NCBI GenBank assembly: GCA_038207565.1 | Contig: JBBQZQ010000002.1 | Span: 62,001 to 126,000, forward strand | Length of the DNA: 64,000 bases | From: JALZAI01 sp038207565 | GTDB lineage: Bacteria; Actinomycetota; Actinomycetes; Mycobacteriales; Jatrophihabitantaceae | Reading direction: 5' to 3' | Shown here: positions 22,750 through 30,115 of the stretch, one piece after another | Numbering within the stretch: position 1 is the stretch's first letter | Layout: every line of letters begins with the position of its first letter | Made by a program: the position numbers and the translations under genes | The notes under the pieces: generated by a model | Told to the model about the DNA's origin: nothing | The model's input: the letters and a program-made list of their open reading frames with translations, nothing else | The model's database searches: none

Positions 22750-25273
22750 CCCCGACGAGCTGGCTGTCGAAGTTCCGGCTGCCGAGGTTTCGACGCCGGA
22801 TCCCGCACCCCCGCCGCACCGCGAGGCCGACGTCGTCGTCGGTGACGGCGGCACGGTGCACCTCCGCTCGATCGTGCCGAGCGATGCCGACGCCCTCGTC
22901 GCATTCCACGCCGGCCTGTCGCAGCGCACGCGTTACCTGCGCTACTTCTCCACCTACCCGCGCATCCCGGAGCGCGACCTGTTCAGGTTCACCCACGTCG
23001 ACCACCACGACCGCGTCGCCCTGGTCTGCGAACTCGGCGGGCAGATCATTGCGGTCGGCCGGTACGAGCGCACGCCAGGCTCCGACGAGGCCGAGGTCGC
23101 GTTCGTGGTCGCCGACGCGCAGCAGGGCCGCGGCATCGGCTCGGTCCTGCTGGAACACCTCGCCGCAGCGGCGCGCGAGTCCGGAATCCGTCGGTTCACG
23201 GCCGTGGTGCTCGCCGAGAACACCGCCATGATGCATGTCTTCCGCGACGCGGGGTACGAGGTCGCCCGCCACCTGGAGTTCGGCGAGGTGACGCTGGAGT
23301 TCGCGGTCGACGCGACCGTGATGACCGAGCGGGTGATGCACGAGCGTGAGCAGCGAGCCGAGGCACGATCCATCCAGCGGCTGCTGTACCCGCGATCGGT
23401 CGCTGTCGTCGGGGCGAGCAACGACCCCGGCAAGGTGGGGCACGCGATCTTCGCCAACCTGCTGCGGATGAGCTTTGAGGGCACGCTGTTCCCGGTCAAC
23501 CCGGATGCGCGGCACGTCGGCAGCGTTCCCGCCTACAAGTCCGTTCTCGACATCCCCGTCGACGTCGACCTGGTCGTGATCGCCGTTCCTGCCGCGTCCG
23601 TCCCGGGGGTCGTCCAACAGTGCGCCGCCCGCGGGGTGCGTGGCCTGGTCGTCGCGACCGGGGGGTTCGGCGAGCGCGGCACCGGCGTGGACCGGGTGGC
23701 CGGGCGCGCTGCACAACGGGCGCTGGTGACCGAAGCCCGCGCGAACGGCATGCGGGTCGTCGGGCCCAACTGCCTCGGCATCGTGAACACCGACCCGACC
23801 GTACAGTTGAACGCTTCGTTGGCGCCGCTGCCGCCGCTCGCCGGTCGGGTGGGTTTCTTCTGCCAGTCGGGCGCGCTCGGCGTGGCGGTGCTGGGGGAGG
23901 CCGCCAGGCGCGGGCTGGGGGTATCGACGTTCGTGTCGGCCGGCAACCGGGCGGACGTGTCGGGCAACGACCTGTTGCAGTACTGGGAGACCGACGAGCG
24001 CACCGACGTCGTGATGATGTACCTCGAGTCCTTCGGCAATCCGCGCAAGTTCGCGCGGCTCGCGCGACGGCTGGGCCGCCGCAAACCGATCGTTGCCGTC
24101 AACAGCGGTGCCGGAGCGGTGGTCCCTGGTCTCGAGTCGACGTCGGTCGAGCTGCCCGACGACGCCGCCCGCGCGCTGTTCGAACGCTCCGGGGTCATCC
24201 GGGTCGAGACCGTCGGCGATCTGTTCGATGCCGCGCTGCTGCTGACGTCGCAACCGTTGCCGCCCGGTGAGCGCGTCGCCGTCGTCGGCAACTCCACCGC
24301 GCTCGCCGTGCTCGTCACGCATGCTTGCGCCGCCGAGGGACTGACGTTGGCGCGCCTGGACGACGTGGGCGTCGATGGCACAGCCGAGAAGTTCGAGCAG
24401 GCACTGCGCGTCGCCCTCGCCGACGATGGGGTCGACGCGGTCGTCGTCGTGTTCGTACCGCCGCTGCAGGCAGCTGCGACCGAGGAGGTCGCGGTCGTGT
24501 TGCGGACGGTCGGTGCCACCGCGGCGAAACCGGTGCTCTCGACATTTCTCGGGTTGCAGGGGGTTCCGCAGGCGCTGGCCGGTGCCGGGGCCGGTGCCGG
24601 TGCCGGGGCGCCACCGCCCGGTTCGGTGCCGTCCTACCCCTCGCCGGAGCGGGCGGTGCGCTCACTCGCCCGAGCGGTGCGCTACGCGGCCTGGCGCCGC
24701 CGGCCGGTCGGCACCGTCCCTGAGCTGGACAACCTGCACCTGTCGGCGGCGCGGGTGCTCGCCGAGGATCTGCTCGCGTCGGGCGCGTCGGGCGCGTCAG
24801 GCGCGTCGGTTCTGACGGCCGAGCAGGCGGGCCGGCTGCTCGGCTGCGTCGGGATCGTGCTGTCCGAGGAGATCCCGCCGGACGCCGTCGAGGTGCTCAT
24901 CGCGGTGCGCGACGACCCGTCCTTCGGAGCGCTGGCGTCCTTCGGCATCGCCGGCGTTGCAACGGAACTGCTCGGCGACCGGGCCTACGCGGCGGTGCCG
25001 CTCACCGGCGCCGACGCGGCGGAACTGGTATGCGCGCCGCGTGCTGCCCCGTTGCTGCAGGGCTACTCAGGGATCACACCCGCGGACCTCGCTGCACTGG
25101 AGGACGTGGTGTTGCGCCTGAGCGCGCTTGCCGACGCGCTGCCCGAACTCGCCGAATGCTCGCTGCGCGTGCTGGCCGGGCCGGTCGGTGCGTTCGTGGC
25201 GGAGGTGTCGGCACGCGTGGCGCCGGCGACCGCGCGTGCCGACACCGGCCCGCGCCGGTTCCGCGGACTCTGA
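22742..25273 (+). CDS. GNAT-acyl-CoA synthetase (NDP-forming) fusion, Pat-like protein acetyltransferase
   Basis: An 843-aa fusion starting at GTG 22742, eight bases before the acuC stop. Residues 38-200 are a GNAT domain (VHLRSIVPSDADALVAFH; acetyl-CoA loop VVADAQQGRGIGSVLLEHL). From about 210 a CoA-binding Rossmann domain begins YPRSVAVVGASNDPGKVGH, followed by a succinyl-CoA-ligase-like domain (GPNCLGIVN, FCQSGALGVAVLGEA). The expected catalytic SHTG segment reads ESTSVE, so the phosphorylated His is absent. The C-terminal ATP-grasp jumps from GRLLGCVGIVLSEEIPP to VLIAVRDDPSFG, lacking the ATP-binding lobe. GNAT-first architecture matches Streptomyces PatA. Likely a lysine acetyltransferase with a sensory, inactive synthetase half. 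Low-complexity linkers (GAGAGAGAG, SGASGASGAS) occur near 615 and 680. Confidence 0.88.
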   Translation: MTDPDELAVEVPAAEVSTPDPAPPPHREADVVVGDGGTVHLRSIVPSDADALVAFHAGLSQRTRYLRYFSTYPRIPERDLFRFTHVDHHDRVALVCELGGQIIAVGRYERTPGSDEAEVAFVVADAQQGRGIGSVLLEHLAAAARESGIRRFTAVVLAENTAMMHVFRDAGYEVARHLEFGEVTLEFAVDATVMTERVMHEREQRAEARSIQRLLYPRSVAVVGASNDPGKVGHAIFANLLRMSFEGTLFPVNPDARHVGSVPAYKSVLDIPVDVDLVVIAVPAASVPGVVQQCAARGVRGLVVATGGFGERGTGVDRVAGRAAQRALVTEARANGMRVVGPNCLGIVNTDPTVQLNASLAPLPPLAGRVGFFCQSGALGVAVLGEAARRGLGVSTFVSAGNRADVSGNDLLQYWETDERTDVVMMYLESFGNPRKFARLARRLGRRKPIVAVNSGAGAVVPGLESTSVELPDDAARALFERSGVIRVETVGDLFDAALLLTSQPLPPGERVAVVGNSTALAVLVTHACAAEGLTLARLDDVGVDGTAEKFEQALRVALADDGVDAVVVVFVPPLQAAATEEVAVVLRTVGATAAKPVLSTFLGLQGVPQALAGAGAGAGAGAPPPGSVPSYPSPERAVRSLARAVRYAAWRRRPVGTVPELDNLHLSAARVLAEDLLASGASGASGASVLTAEQAGRLLGCVGIVLSEEIPPDAVEVLIAVRDDPSFGALASFGIAGVATELLGDRAYAAVPLTGADAAELVCAPRAAPLLQGYSGITPADLAALEDVVLRLSALADALPELAECSLRVLAGPVGAFVAEVSARVAPATARADTGPRRFRGL

Positions 25274-25350
25274 TCGCAGCGGGCGGTGATCGCACCGGAC
25301 TCTGATCGCACCGGACTCTGATCGCACCGGGCGGTGACCGCACCGGGCGG
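25271..25350. repeat. Five 16-bp tandem repeats starting at a stop codon
   Basis: Units at 25271, 25287, 25303, 25319 and 25335 follow TGATCGCACCGGACTC or TGATCGCACCGGGCGG with single changes. The TGA of the first unit is the stop codon of the GNAT-synthetase gene, and the last bases of that gene (GCGGACTC) resemble the end of a unit. The array runs directly into palindromic element copy B. Confidence 0.9.
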
Positions 25351-25403
25351 TGATCAACTACCCGTGAGCATTCAGGGCGCCACACTGGCGGGCTGTTGAT
25401 CAC
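25350..25403. repeat. 54-bp intergenic palindromic element, copy B
   Basis: Perfect nine-base inverted ends GTGATCAAC ... GTTGATCAC separated by 36 bp, which include a weak GGCGCCACACTGGCGGGC hairpin. It lies between the GNAT-synthetase gene and the next GNAT gene. About 66 bp of plain sequence separate it from that gene, and I see nothing else there. Confidence 0.75.
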
Positions 25404-25469
25404 AGCTGCCGGCACCGCGGCCGACGGATAGCCTCGCCTGGTGTTCACGCTGCGCAAAGCGGGTACGTG

Positions 25470-25958
25470 ATGGTTCACGAGCCGGGGGAACTGAGCGTGC
25501 AGGTCGGCGTCGTCGACGAAACGCAGACGCGCGCGCTGCGACGAGCGGTGCTGCGCCCGCACCTCGGGCCGGACGAACCGCTGCCCGGTGACGACCTGCC
25601 TGGCGTCGTCCACATCGGTGCGGTCGACGAGAACGGCACGGTGTTAGGCACCTGCTTCGTCTACGCCGATCCGTGCCCCTGGCTGCCGGACGTGCCGAAT
25701 GCCTGGCACCTGCGGCAGATGGCCACCGCCGACGGGCATCGCCGTCACGGTGTCGGAGCCGTGGTGCTCGCTGCGGCAGCCGACTACGTTCGCGGTGCGG
25801 GCGCGTCGCTGCTGTGGTGCAACGCGCGCGAGACGGCAGGTGCGTTCTACGCCGGGCACGGCTTCCTGGTCCACGGCGAGGTGTTCACCGACGCGCAGCA
25901 CCTGATCCCGCACCTGCGCATGTGGCGAGAACTCCCAGGCCGTCCCGCCTCGTCATGA
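25470..25958 (+). CDS. GNAT N-acetyltransferase
   Basis: A 162-aa single-domain acetyltransferase. The acetyl-CoA-binding region is WHLRQMATADGHRRHGVGAVVLAAAADYVRGAGASLLWCNARE, a GNAT motif A variant of R/Q-x-x-G-x-G/A, and the closing segment is AGAFYAGHGFLVHGEVFTD. Homologues annotated as ElaA-like or YjcF-like small-molecule acetyltransferases share this layout; the substrate is unknown. ATG 25470 is chosen; GTG 25467 directly precedes it. It contains an in-frame TTA leucine codon (25644), the codon read by the tRNA-Leu(UAA) earlier in the window. The sigma-factor gene starts 18 bp downstream. Confidence 0.85.
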   Translation: MVHEPGELSVQVGVVDETQTRALRRAVLRPHLGPDEPLPGDDLPGVVHIGAVDENGTVLGTCFVYADPCPWLPDVPNAWHLRQMATADGHRRHGVGAVVLAAAADYVRGAGASLLWCNARETAGAFYAGHGFLVHGEVFTDAQHLIPHLRMWRELPGRPASS

Positions 25959-25976
25959 CGGGCAGGAGGTTGGCGC

Positions 25977-26459
25977 GTGCGCGATGAAGCGGGCTTCCGG
26001 GCGTTCGTCGAGGCGAACGGCGCGACGCTGCTGCACGCTGCCCGGCTGCTGACCGGCGACCACCATCGAGGTGAAGATCTCGTGCAGACCGCACTGAGCA
26101 GGCTCTATTTGAAGTGGGACCGCGTCGATGCGCCGCTCGCGTACGCGCGCAGGTCGCTCGTCACCGCGCACATCGATTCGACCCGCCGACGGTGGTGGGG
26201 CGAGCGGCCGACCGAGACCCTGCCCGAGGTCGCTTCGGCCGACGCAGCCGTGTCCGCGGACGAACGCGACGAGCTGCGCCGGTTGCTCGCCGAGCTGAGC
26301 CCGCGGGAGCGCGCGGTCGTGGTGCTGCGCTACTACTGCGATATGTCCGAGCAGGAAGCCGCGCTCACCTTGGACATGCCGCTCGGGACGGTCAAGAGCA
26401 CCTGCTCGCGGGCGCTGGCCCGGCTGCGCGTCGAAGCCGGCGTCGGCGGTGCGCCATGA
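25977..26459 (+). CDS. SigE-family ECF RNA polymerase sigma factor
   Basis: A 160-aa sigma-70 factor of the actinobacterial SigE (TIGR02983-like) group. Region 2 is FRAFVEANGATLLHAARLLTGDHHRGEDLVQTALSRLYLKWDRV; region 4 is LSPRERAVVVLRYYCDMSEQEAALTLDMPLGTVKSTCSRALARLR with a clear helix-turn-helix. It starts at GTG 25977 after an AGGAGG ribosome site. The stop overlaps the ATG of a membrane-anchored partner by four bases. In this family the downstream gene often encodes a membrane protein that controls the sigma factor; regulon and signal are unknown. Confidence 0.93.
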   Translation: MRDEAGFRAFVEANGATLLHAARLLTGDHHRGEDLVQTALSRLYLKWDRVDAPLAYARRSLVTAHIDSTRRRWWGERPTETLPEVASADAAVSADERDELRRLLAELSPRERAVVVLRYYCDMSEQEAALTLDMPLGTVKSTCSRALARLRVEAGVGGAP

Positions 26460-27241
26460 CCCCGAGCGAGTCACAGCTGCGGGCCGCGCTGCGCGACGGG
26501 GAGGGTCAGGCCCTAGACGTCGACTCGGTCGTGGCCGGGGCCGCACGCCTGCACCGCGCGCGCCGGCAGCGCCTGGCGTCGGTGGCCGGCGCGGTGATCG
26601 TGGTGGGGGGCATCGGCGTCGGTGTGGTCGCGGTGGGTCGTGACGGTTCGGGCGGGCCCGATACGGCACTGGCGCAGCGGACCGCCGGTGCGACTCCGGC
26701 AACACCTGCCGCCGGAACCGGTTCCCGAGCCGGCACAGCGCCGAGGACGCGCGCCCGGGCAGCGAGCATGCCGGCAGATGCGGCGGGTACGGCCATCGCC
26801 TGTCCTGCACACGCACCGCGACTGGCGGCGCCCGGCGGGGGCGGCACCGGCGGGTTCGGCGGCAGCGATGCGCTGTACGCCGCGCCGATCTCCGCAGCGA
26901 AGGTGTGCGCGTACTTGGACGGCGCCGACGGGGTAGCTACGACGCAGGTGCTCACCGGTGCGCAGGCGGCGGAGCTGGCGACGAGCCTCGAGCAGGCCCC
27001 CAGCTCGCGTCGGCGCCGTGAGTGCCCGAACTCCACGAGCGAAGCGGGTGGCCCGACGCTGGTGATCTACGCCTTGGACGCGGCGGGTCACCGACTACGC
27101 GTCGTGACCGCCTCATTGGGCTGCCCGGGGCTGGTCACCAACGGCACCGCGACCCGGTACTTCTGGTCGCCGCCGACATCCCTCGCCGACCTCGTGGGCC
27201 GACGATTCGTGCCGATCCCGACCGCGGTGCCGACCAACTAG
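26456..27241 (+). CDS. Single-pass membrane protein partner of SigE-family sigma factor
   Basis: A 261-aa protein coupled to the sigma gene by ATGA. The short cytoplasmic part (1-40, ESQLRAALRDGEGQALDVDSVVAGAARLHRARRQR) is the usual N-terminus of membrane partners of this sigma group. One transmembrane helix (about 41-60, VAGAVIVVGGIGVGVVAV) follows, then an extracytoplasmic Ala/Thr/Gly-rich linker. A folded domain contains four Cys (IACPAHAP, KVCAYLDG, RRECPNS, SLGCPGLV) that may form two disulfides. No HxxxCxxC zinc anti-sigma motif is present. It is probably a regulator of the sigma factor, by position only. Confidence 0.72.
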   Translation: MTPSESQLRAALRDGEGQALDVDSVVAGAARLHRARRQRLASVAGAVIVVGGIGVGVVAVGRDGSGGPDTALAQRTAGATPATPAAGTGSRAGTAPRTRARAASMPADAAGTAIACPAHAPRLAAPGGGGTGGFGGSDALYAAPISAAKVCAYLDGADGVATTQVLTGAQAAELATSLEQAPSSRRRRECPNSTSEAGGPTLVIYALDAAGHRLRVVTASLGCPGLVTNGTATRYFWSPPTSLADLVGRRFVPIPTAVPTN

Positions 27242-27242
27242 T

Positions 27243-27535
27243 GTCTCCTGCGTCCGAGATCCGTGAGATATATCGGGCGAGGGAGCCAAGGATATCCCCG
27301 GCGGTCTTCGTCCAGACGAATGGTTTCGGGTTGTCGTTCCGGGCCTTGATCCAGTTGCAAACGTCTTTCTCCAGTGCCTGCACGGTTTGTGCACGCCGCG
27401 GCGCAGGAGGTGGTCGGTCAAATCGAGGGCCATCGATGCCCGCGACCAGTGCGTCGCATCCGTCGGGGTCCGCTCCAACGTCGCCACGATCAACGGTTCG
27501 GCGGTGGTGTTGCAGCGGTCCTGGAAGGCGACCAT
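27243..27535 (-). pseudogene. IS630-family transposase remnant
   Basis: Two fragments of one transposase on the minus strand. Near 27428-27505 the frame reads EPLIVATLERTPTDATHWSR, the IS630 N-terminal block that precedes the catalytic domain. After a frame change near 27385-27428, TVQALEKDVCNWIKARNDNP, PFVWTKTAGDILGSLARYI and SRISDAG follow at 27243-27385, the conserved C-terminus. Roughly half the protein between them, including the DDE residues, is missing. The fragment abuts the stop codon of the sigma partner gene. No terminal inverted repeats or target duplication were found by eye. Confidence 0.82.
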
Positions 27536-27586
27536 GCGGCCATGCCGGCGTTGGCAGTGCGGTCAATCGCTTTTGCGCTGTGGCGG

Positions 27587-28357
27587 TTACCTAACCGGAA
27601 ATATGGAGTTGTGCGCACTCGCCCTGAGCTGGATGTCGTGTGGGTTCAGGTGAGCCGAGTCGAGGCGAACATGGAAAGGGAACGGGGGGAGCGGTATCGG
27701 TTTGGCCAGCGCGTTGTTGATCCCTGTCTGCAGGACCGACGGCAGGGCCCGCAGTTCTGCAGGGTCGGGTGTGACGATCAGCTTGCCGCCGTGCACACGT
27801 GCGGTGAAGGCCACAGACAACCCGAACGGCCCTGTGGCTCGGGCGTGCCCGGGTGCGGCCCCGCTGATGGTGAGCTGTGAGCCAAGTGTGCCGGCGTAGC
27901 GGCGCACGATGGTGTTGAGTTGGGGGTAGGTGATCACGGCGGTTCCGGTGCCGGACTGGACCGGAACGTTGCTGACCGTCCCGTGGAAGGCATCGGAAAG
28001 GTTGACTGTGACGCCGCGAAGGTGCACGGCGGCGTTGTTGACATCGATGCCGTTTTCGCCGATCGGACTGCCCGCGGAGACGCTGACGTCGTCGTAGCGA
28101 CCTCGTACTACCTGGGTGAGGAACGGAAAACCGCCGATCGACACGTGCGGTCGACTGCTGAGGTGTTGCGAGGATTGGATCGTGGCGGCAAGATTGCGGG
28201 CCGCCACGACCTCGGCGAGCCGATCGAGGCCGATCAAGACTGCGAGTACCACGATCAGGATGACGCCAATCTTGGTTAGGCGTCGGCGCCGAGGGTGAGC
28301 GCGCCGCGGCCCGTCATCGGCATTGTGCTGCGGCGCCGTTGGTTGCTGCATTGCCAT
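27587..28357 (-). CDS. LmeA-like (DUF2993) lipid-binding protein
   Basis: A 256-aa protein from ATG 28357 (ATG 28351 also possible). After an Arg-rich cytoplasmic N-terminus there is one transmembrane or signal segment (IGVILIVVLAVLIGL, about 38-52). The rest is a DUF2993 domain: RLAEVVAARNLAATIQSSQHLSSRPHVSIGGFPFLTQVVRGRYDDVSV is the classical opening, and PIPLPPFPFHVRLDSAHLNPHDIQL the typical close. LmeA, the mycobacterial member, binds phosphatidylinositol mannosides and affects mannan maturation. Codon usage looks less GC-rich than that of neighbouring genes, and it lies next to an IS630 remnant, so horizontal acquisition is possible. Confidence 0.85.
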   Translation of the reverse strand: MAMQQPTAPQHNADDGPRRAHPRRRRLTKIGVILIVVLAVLIGLDRLAEVVAARNLAATIQSSQHLSSRPHVSIGGFPFLTQVVRGRYDDVSVSAGSPIGENGIDVNNAAVHLRGVTVNLSDAFHGTVSNVPVQSGTGTAVITYPQLNTIVRRYAGTLGSQLTISGAAPGHARATGPFGLSVAFTARVHGGKLIVTPDPAELRALPSVLQTGINNALAKPIPLPPFPFHVRLDSAHLNPHDIQLRASAHNSIFPVR

Positions 28358-28643
28358 CCAGTGTGTGCCGTTCGGTCCGCGCGCCGCTGGTCTGTCCGAG
28401 GTGGATCGTCGCGTTGACACGAGAGATTTCACCGTACACACCGACGAAGAGCTGCGTGCAACCTGCCACGTCGAACGCATCATCGGTAGACGACAGCCGT
28501 GCAGCGAGGCTCGCTTCGGCGGGGTTTGTGCTTTCATGCCCTGCCAGCCGCTGGGACGGTGGCGCGCTCGGCCGGCGAAGGTGAACTGGTCGGGGGGACT
28601 GTGGATGTCGTCTGGGTGACCCCAGGTGTCGTAATGACCGTAA
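28358..28643. other. Intergenic stretch without recognisable gene
   Basis: These 286 bases between the LmeA-like start and the PIN remnant hold short open frames on both strands, none with family similarity or a ribosome site. Base composition is lower in GC than elsewhere, as in the flanking remnants. It should contain the promoter of the LmeA-like gene, but no convincing -35/-10 pair was seen. Confidence 0.5.
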
Positions 28644-28958
28644 TCACCGCACCGTCTCGACCAGACCGCTTCGTTGAGTCACGCCATCTCTGGTGACCAA
28701 CCGAAGCTGCAGTGCCACTGGGGTCGCCACGATCAGACGGTCCCACGGGTCTTCGAGGACGCTGCGGTCAATGCGGGTGAAGGCTTCGGCGATCTGGGCA
28801 TTGATGGGATGGAGGTCGATGGCGGGGGAGGCCGACGCGGTGCTACGTAACCGGTCAAGCTCACCCGGACTCAGGCCTTGGGCCGTCTGCGTGACTTTCC
28901 CGAGGTCGATCAGGGTGGCGATGGAGACGACGATGCCGCCCTCTGCTTCGGCATCAGC
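28644..28958 (-). pseudogene. 5'-truncated PIN-domain (VapC-like) toxin
   Basis: The last 97 codons read as the C-terminal two thirds of a VapC-type PIN ribonuclease: VVSIATLIDLGKVTQTAQG, then LHPINAQIAEAFTRI and EDPWDRLIVATPVALQLRLVTRDG. The latter holds the later conserved acidic residues. The N-terminal strand with the first catalytic Asp (usually LLDTH) is missing; upstream the frame runs into antisense of the AlkZ-like gene without a start codon. No antitoxin gene is visible. It is therefore a truncated, probably inactive remnant, part of the decayed patch next to the IS630 fragment. Confidence 0.75.
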
Positions 28959-28992
28959 CGGTGCCGTTGAGCTGTTGCGGGAGATGCGGTGC

Positions 28993-30093
28993 TCACCGCA
29001 GCACGACCTCCGTCCGCTCGGCCGCTGGGGCGAGGAACTGCAGCAGGCCGGCGCCCTCCTCGCGGATCGCAGCCACCGCGCGCGCGGGGATCGCGTCGAG
29101 TGCGCGGATGAGCAACCTGGTGAGCTGCGGGCCGCGTTCGAGATGCCACGCGGCCGCGACGAACCCGTCGACCAGCAGCGTCCCGGGCAGCACGCCGTTG
29201 GTCGACTGCAGGGCGCTGCGGTGCGCATCGGCGAATACATGGTTTCGGTCGGAGTGGGAGAGCAGCAGGTTGTCGTAATCGGGCAGGAATCGCGGCGGGG
29301 CCGGGGTCGAGGCGGGCGGACGTGGGGCACGCGGCACGTCGAACAGCTCACGCCCGTCGGTGTCGTGCAGCACTCGCAGCCGGGGACGAAGGCGCGCGAA
29401 CACCTCACCCAGGCCGGTGATCCGGCTCCACACGACGGCATCGGCGGCGCTCGCCGGCCCGAACGCGCCGAGATAGCGCACGACCACGTCGTCCCAGGAC
29501 GGGTCCGGATCCGGCTCCCGTTCGAGCCACTGCTGCGCGGTCGCGAGCCTGGTCGCGCCGGCGCGATCCCACAGCCCGCGCGGCGGTATCTGCACCAGCG
29601 GCAACATGGTGCGGGCGGCGTGAGCGAGCGCGCGTGGCTCCCGGTCGCGCCACGTCTCGGCGAGCGCCGCTCCGAGCGCGGCAGGCGTCATCGGCCGGGC
29701 GTCCAGGATCTGCCGTGCCGTCGCCGCGAGCGCGTCGAGGTCCAGTCCGGCGAGCGGTCCTCGATACGTCCTCGACCCCAGTTCACGCAACAGCACCGGC
29801 ACGATGAGCGGCCGCAAGATCATGGCGTCTCTCGCCGACACCAGGTGGATCGTGCTGCGCATCAAGGCGACCCGTACCGCGCGCCGTGATTCGAGCAAGC
29901 CGGACAACGACATCGGGTCGAAGTCGCGCAACCGCGACCAGAGCGCCGTATACGGACTGCGCGGCGTCTGCGCCTGCAGGCCGACCAGCCGCTCGACCAC
30001 GCGCAGCGGCGTCGTCGCCCCCCGCTCGAGCAACAGTTGGCGTGCGAGCAGCGCGCGGTTGCGCGAGCGCCGGTCCAGCACCCGTGCCGTCAC
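28993..30093 (-). CDS. Winged-helix DNA-binding protein (AlkZ/HTH_42 family)
   Basis: About 366 aa from GTG 30093; GTG 30081 is an alternative. It belongs to the winged helix DNA-binding domain family related to AlkZ/YcaQ DNA glycosylases, tandem winged-helix proteins that flip damaged bases. Family features are RNRALLARQLLLERG, VERLVGLQAQTPRSPYTALWSRL (containing the QAQ segment where YcaQ/AlkZ glycosylases carry QxQ), LMRSTIHLVSARDA, and near the C-terminus FLPDYDNLLLSHSDR and GTLLVDGFVAAAW. Most homologues in actinobacteria are uncharacterised; DNA repair of crosslinks or alkylated purines is inferred from the family. It follows the aminotransferase gene on the same strand with 22 bp between. 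Confidence 0.85.
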   Translation of the reverse strand: MTARVLDRRSRNRALLARQLLLERGATTPLRVVERLVGLQAQTPRSPYTALWSRLRDFDPMSLSGLLESRRAVRVALMRSTIHLVSARDAMILRPLIVPVLLRELGSRTYRGPLAGLDLDALAATARQILDARPMTPAALGAALAETWRDREPRALAHAARTMLPLVQIPPRGLWDRAGATRLATAQQWLEREPDPDPSWDDVVVRYLGAFGPASAADAVVWSRITGLGEVFARLRPRLRVLHDTDGRELFDVPRAPRPPASTPAPPRFLPDYDNLLLSHSDRNHVFADAHRSALQSTNGVLPGTLLVDGFVAAAWHLERGPQLTRLLIRALDAIPARAVAAIREEGAGLLQFLAPAAERTEVVLR

Positions 30094-30115
30094 GGGCGCG
30101 ACGCTATCGAGGACC

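Noticed and set aside
28323..28619. 98-codon plus-strand frame between the LmeA-like gene and PIN remnant
   Set aside because: No family similarity, poor ribosome site, and it overlaps the start of the LmeA-like gene.
28959..29441. Upstream extension of the PIN frame into the AlkZ-like gene
   Set aside because: It is antisense-frame shadow of a well-supported gene; the PIN homology stops at about 28958.
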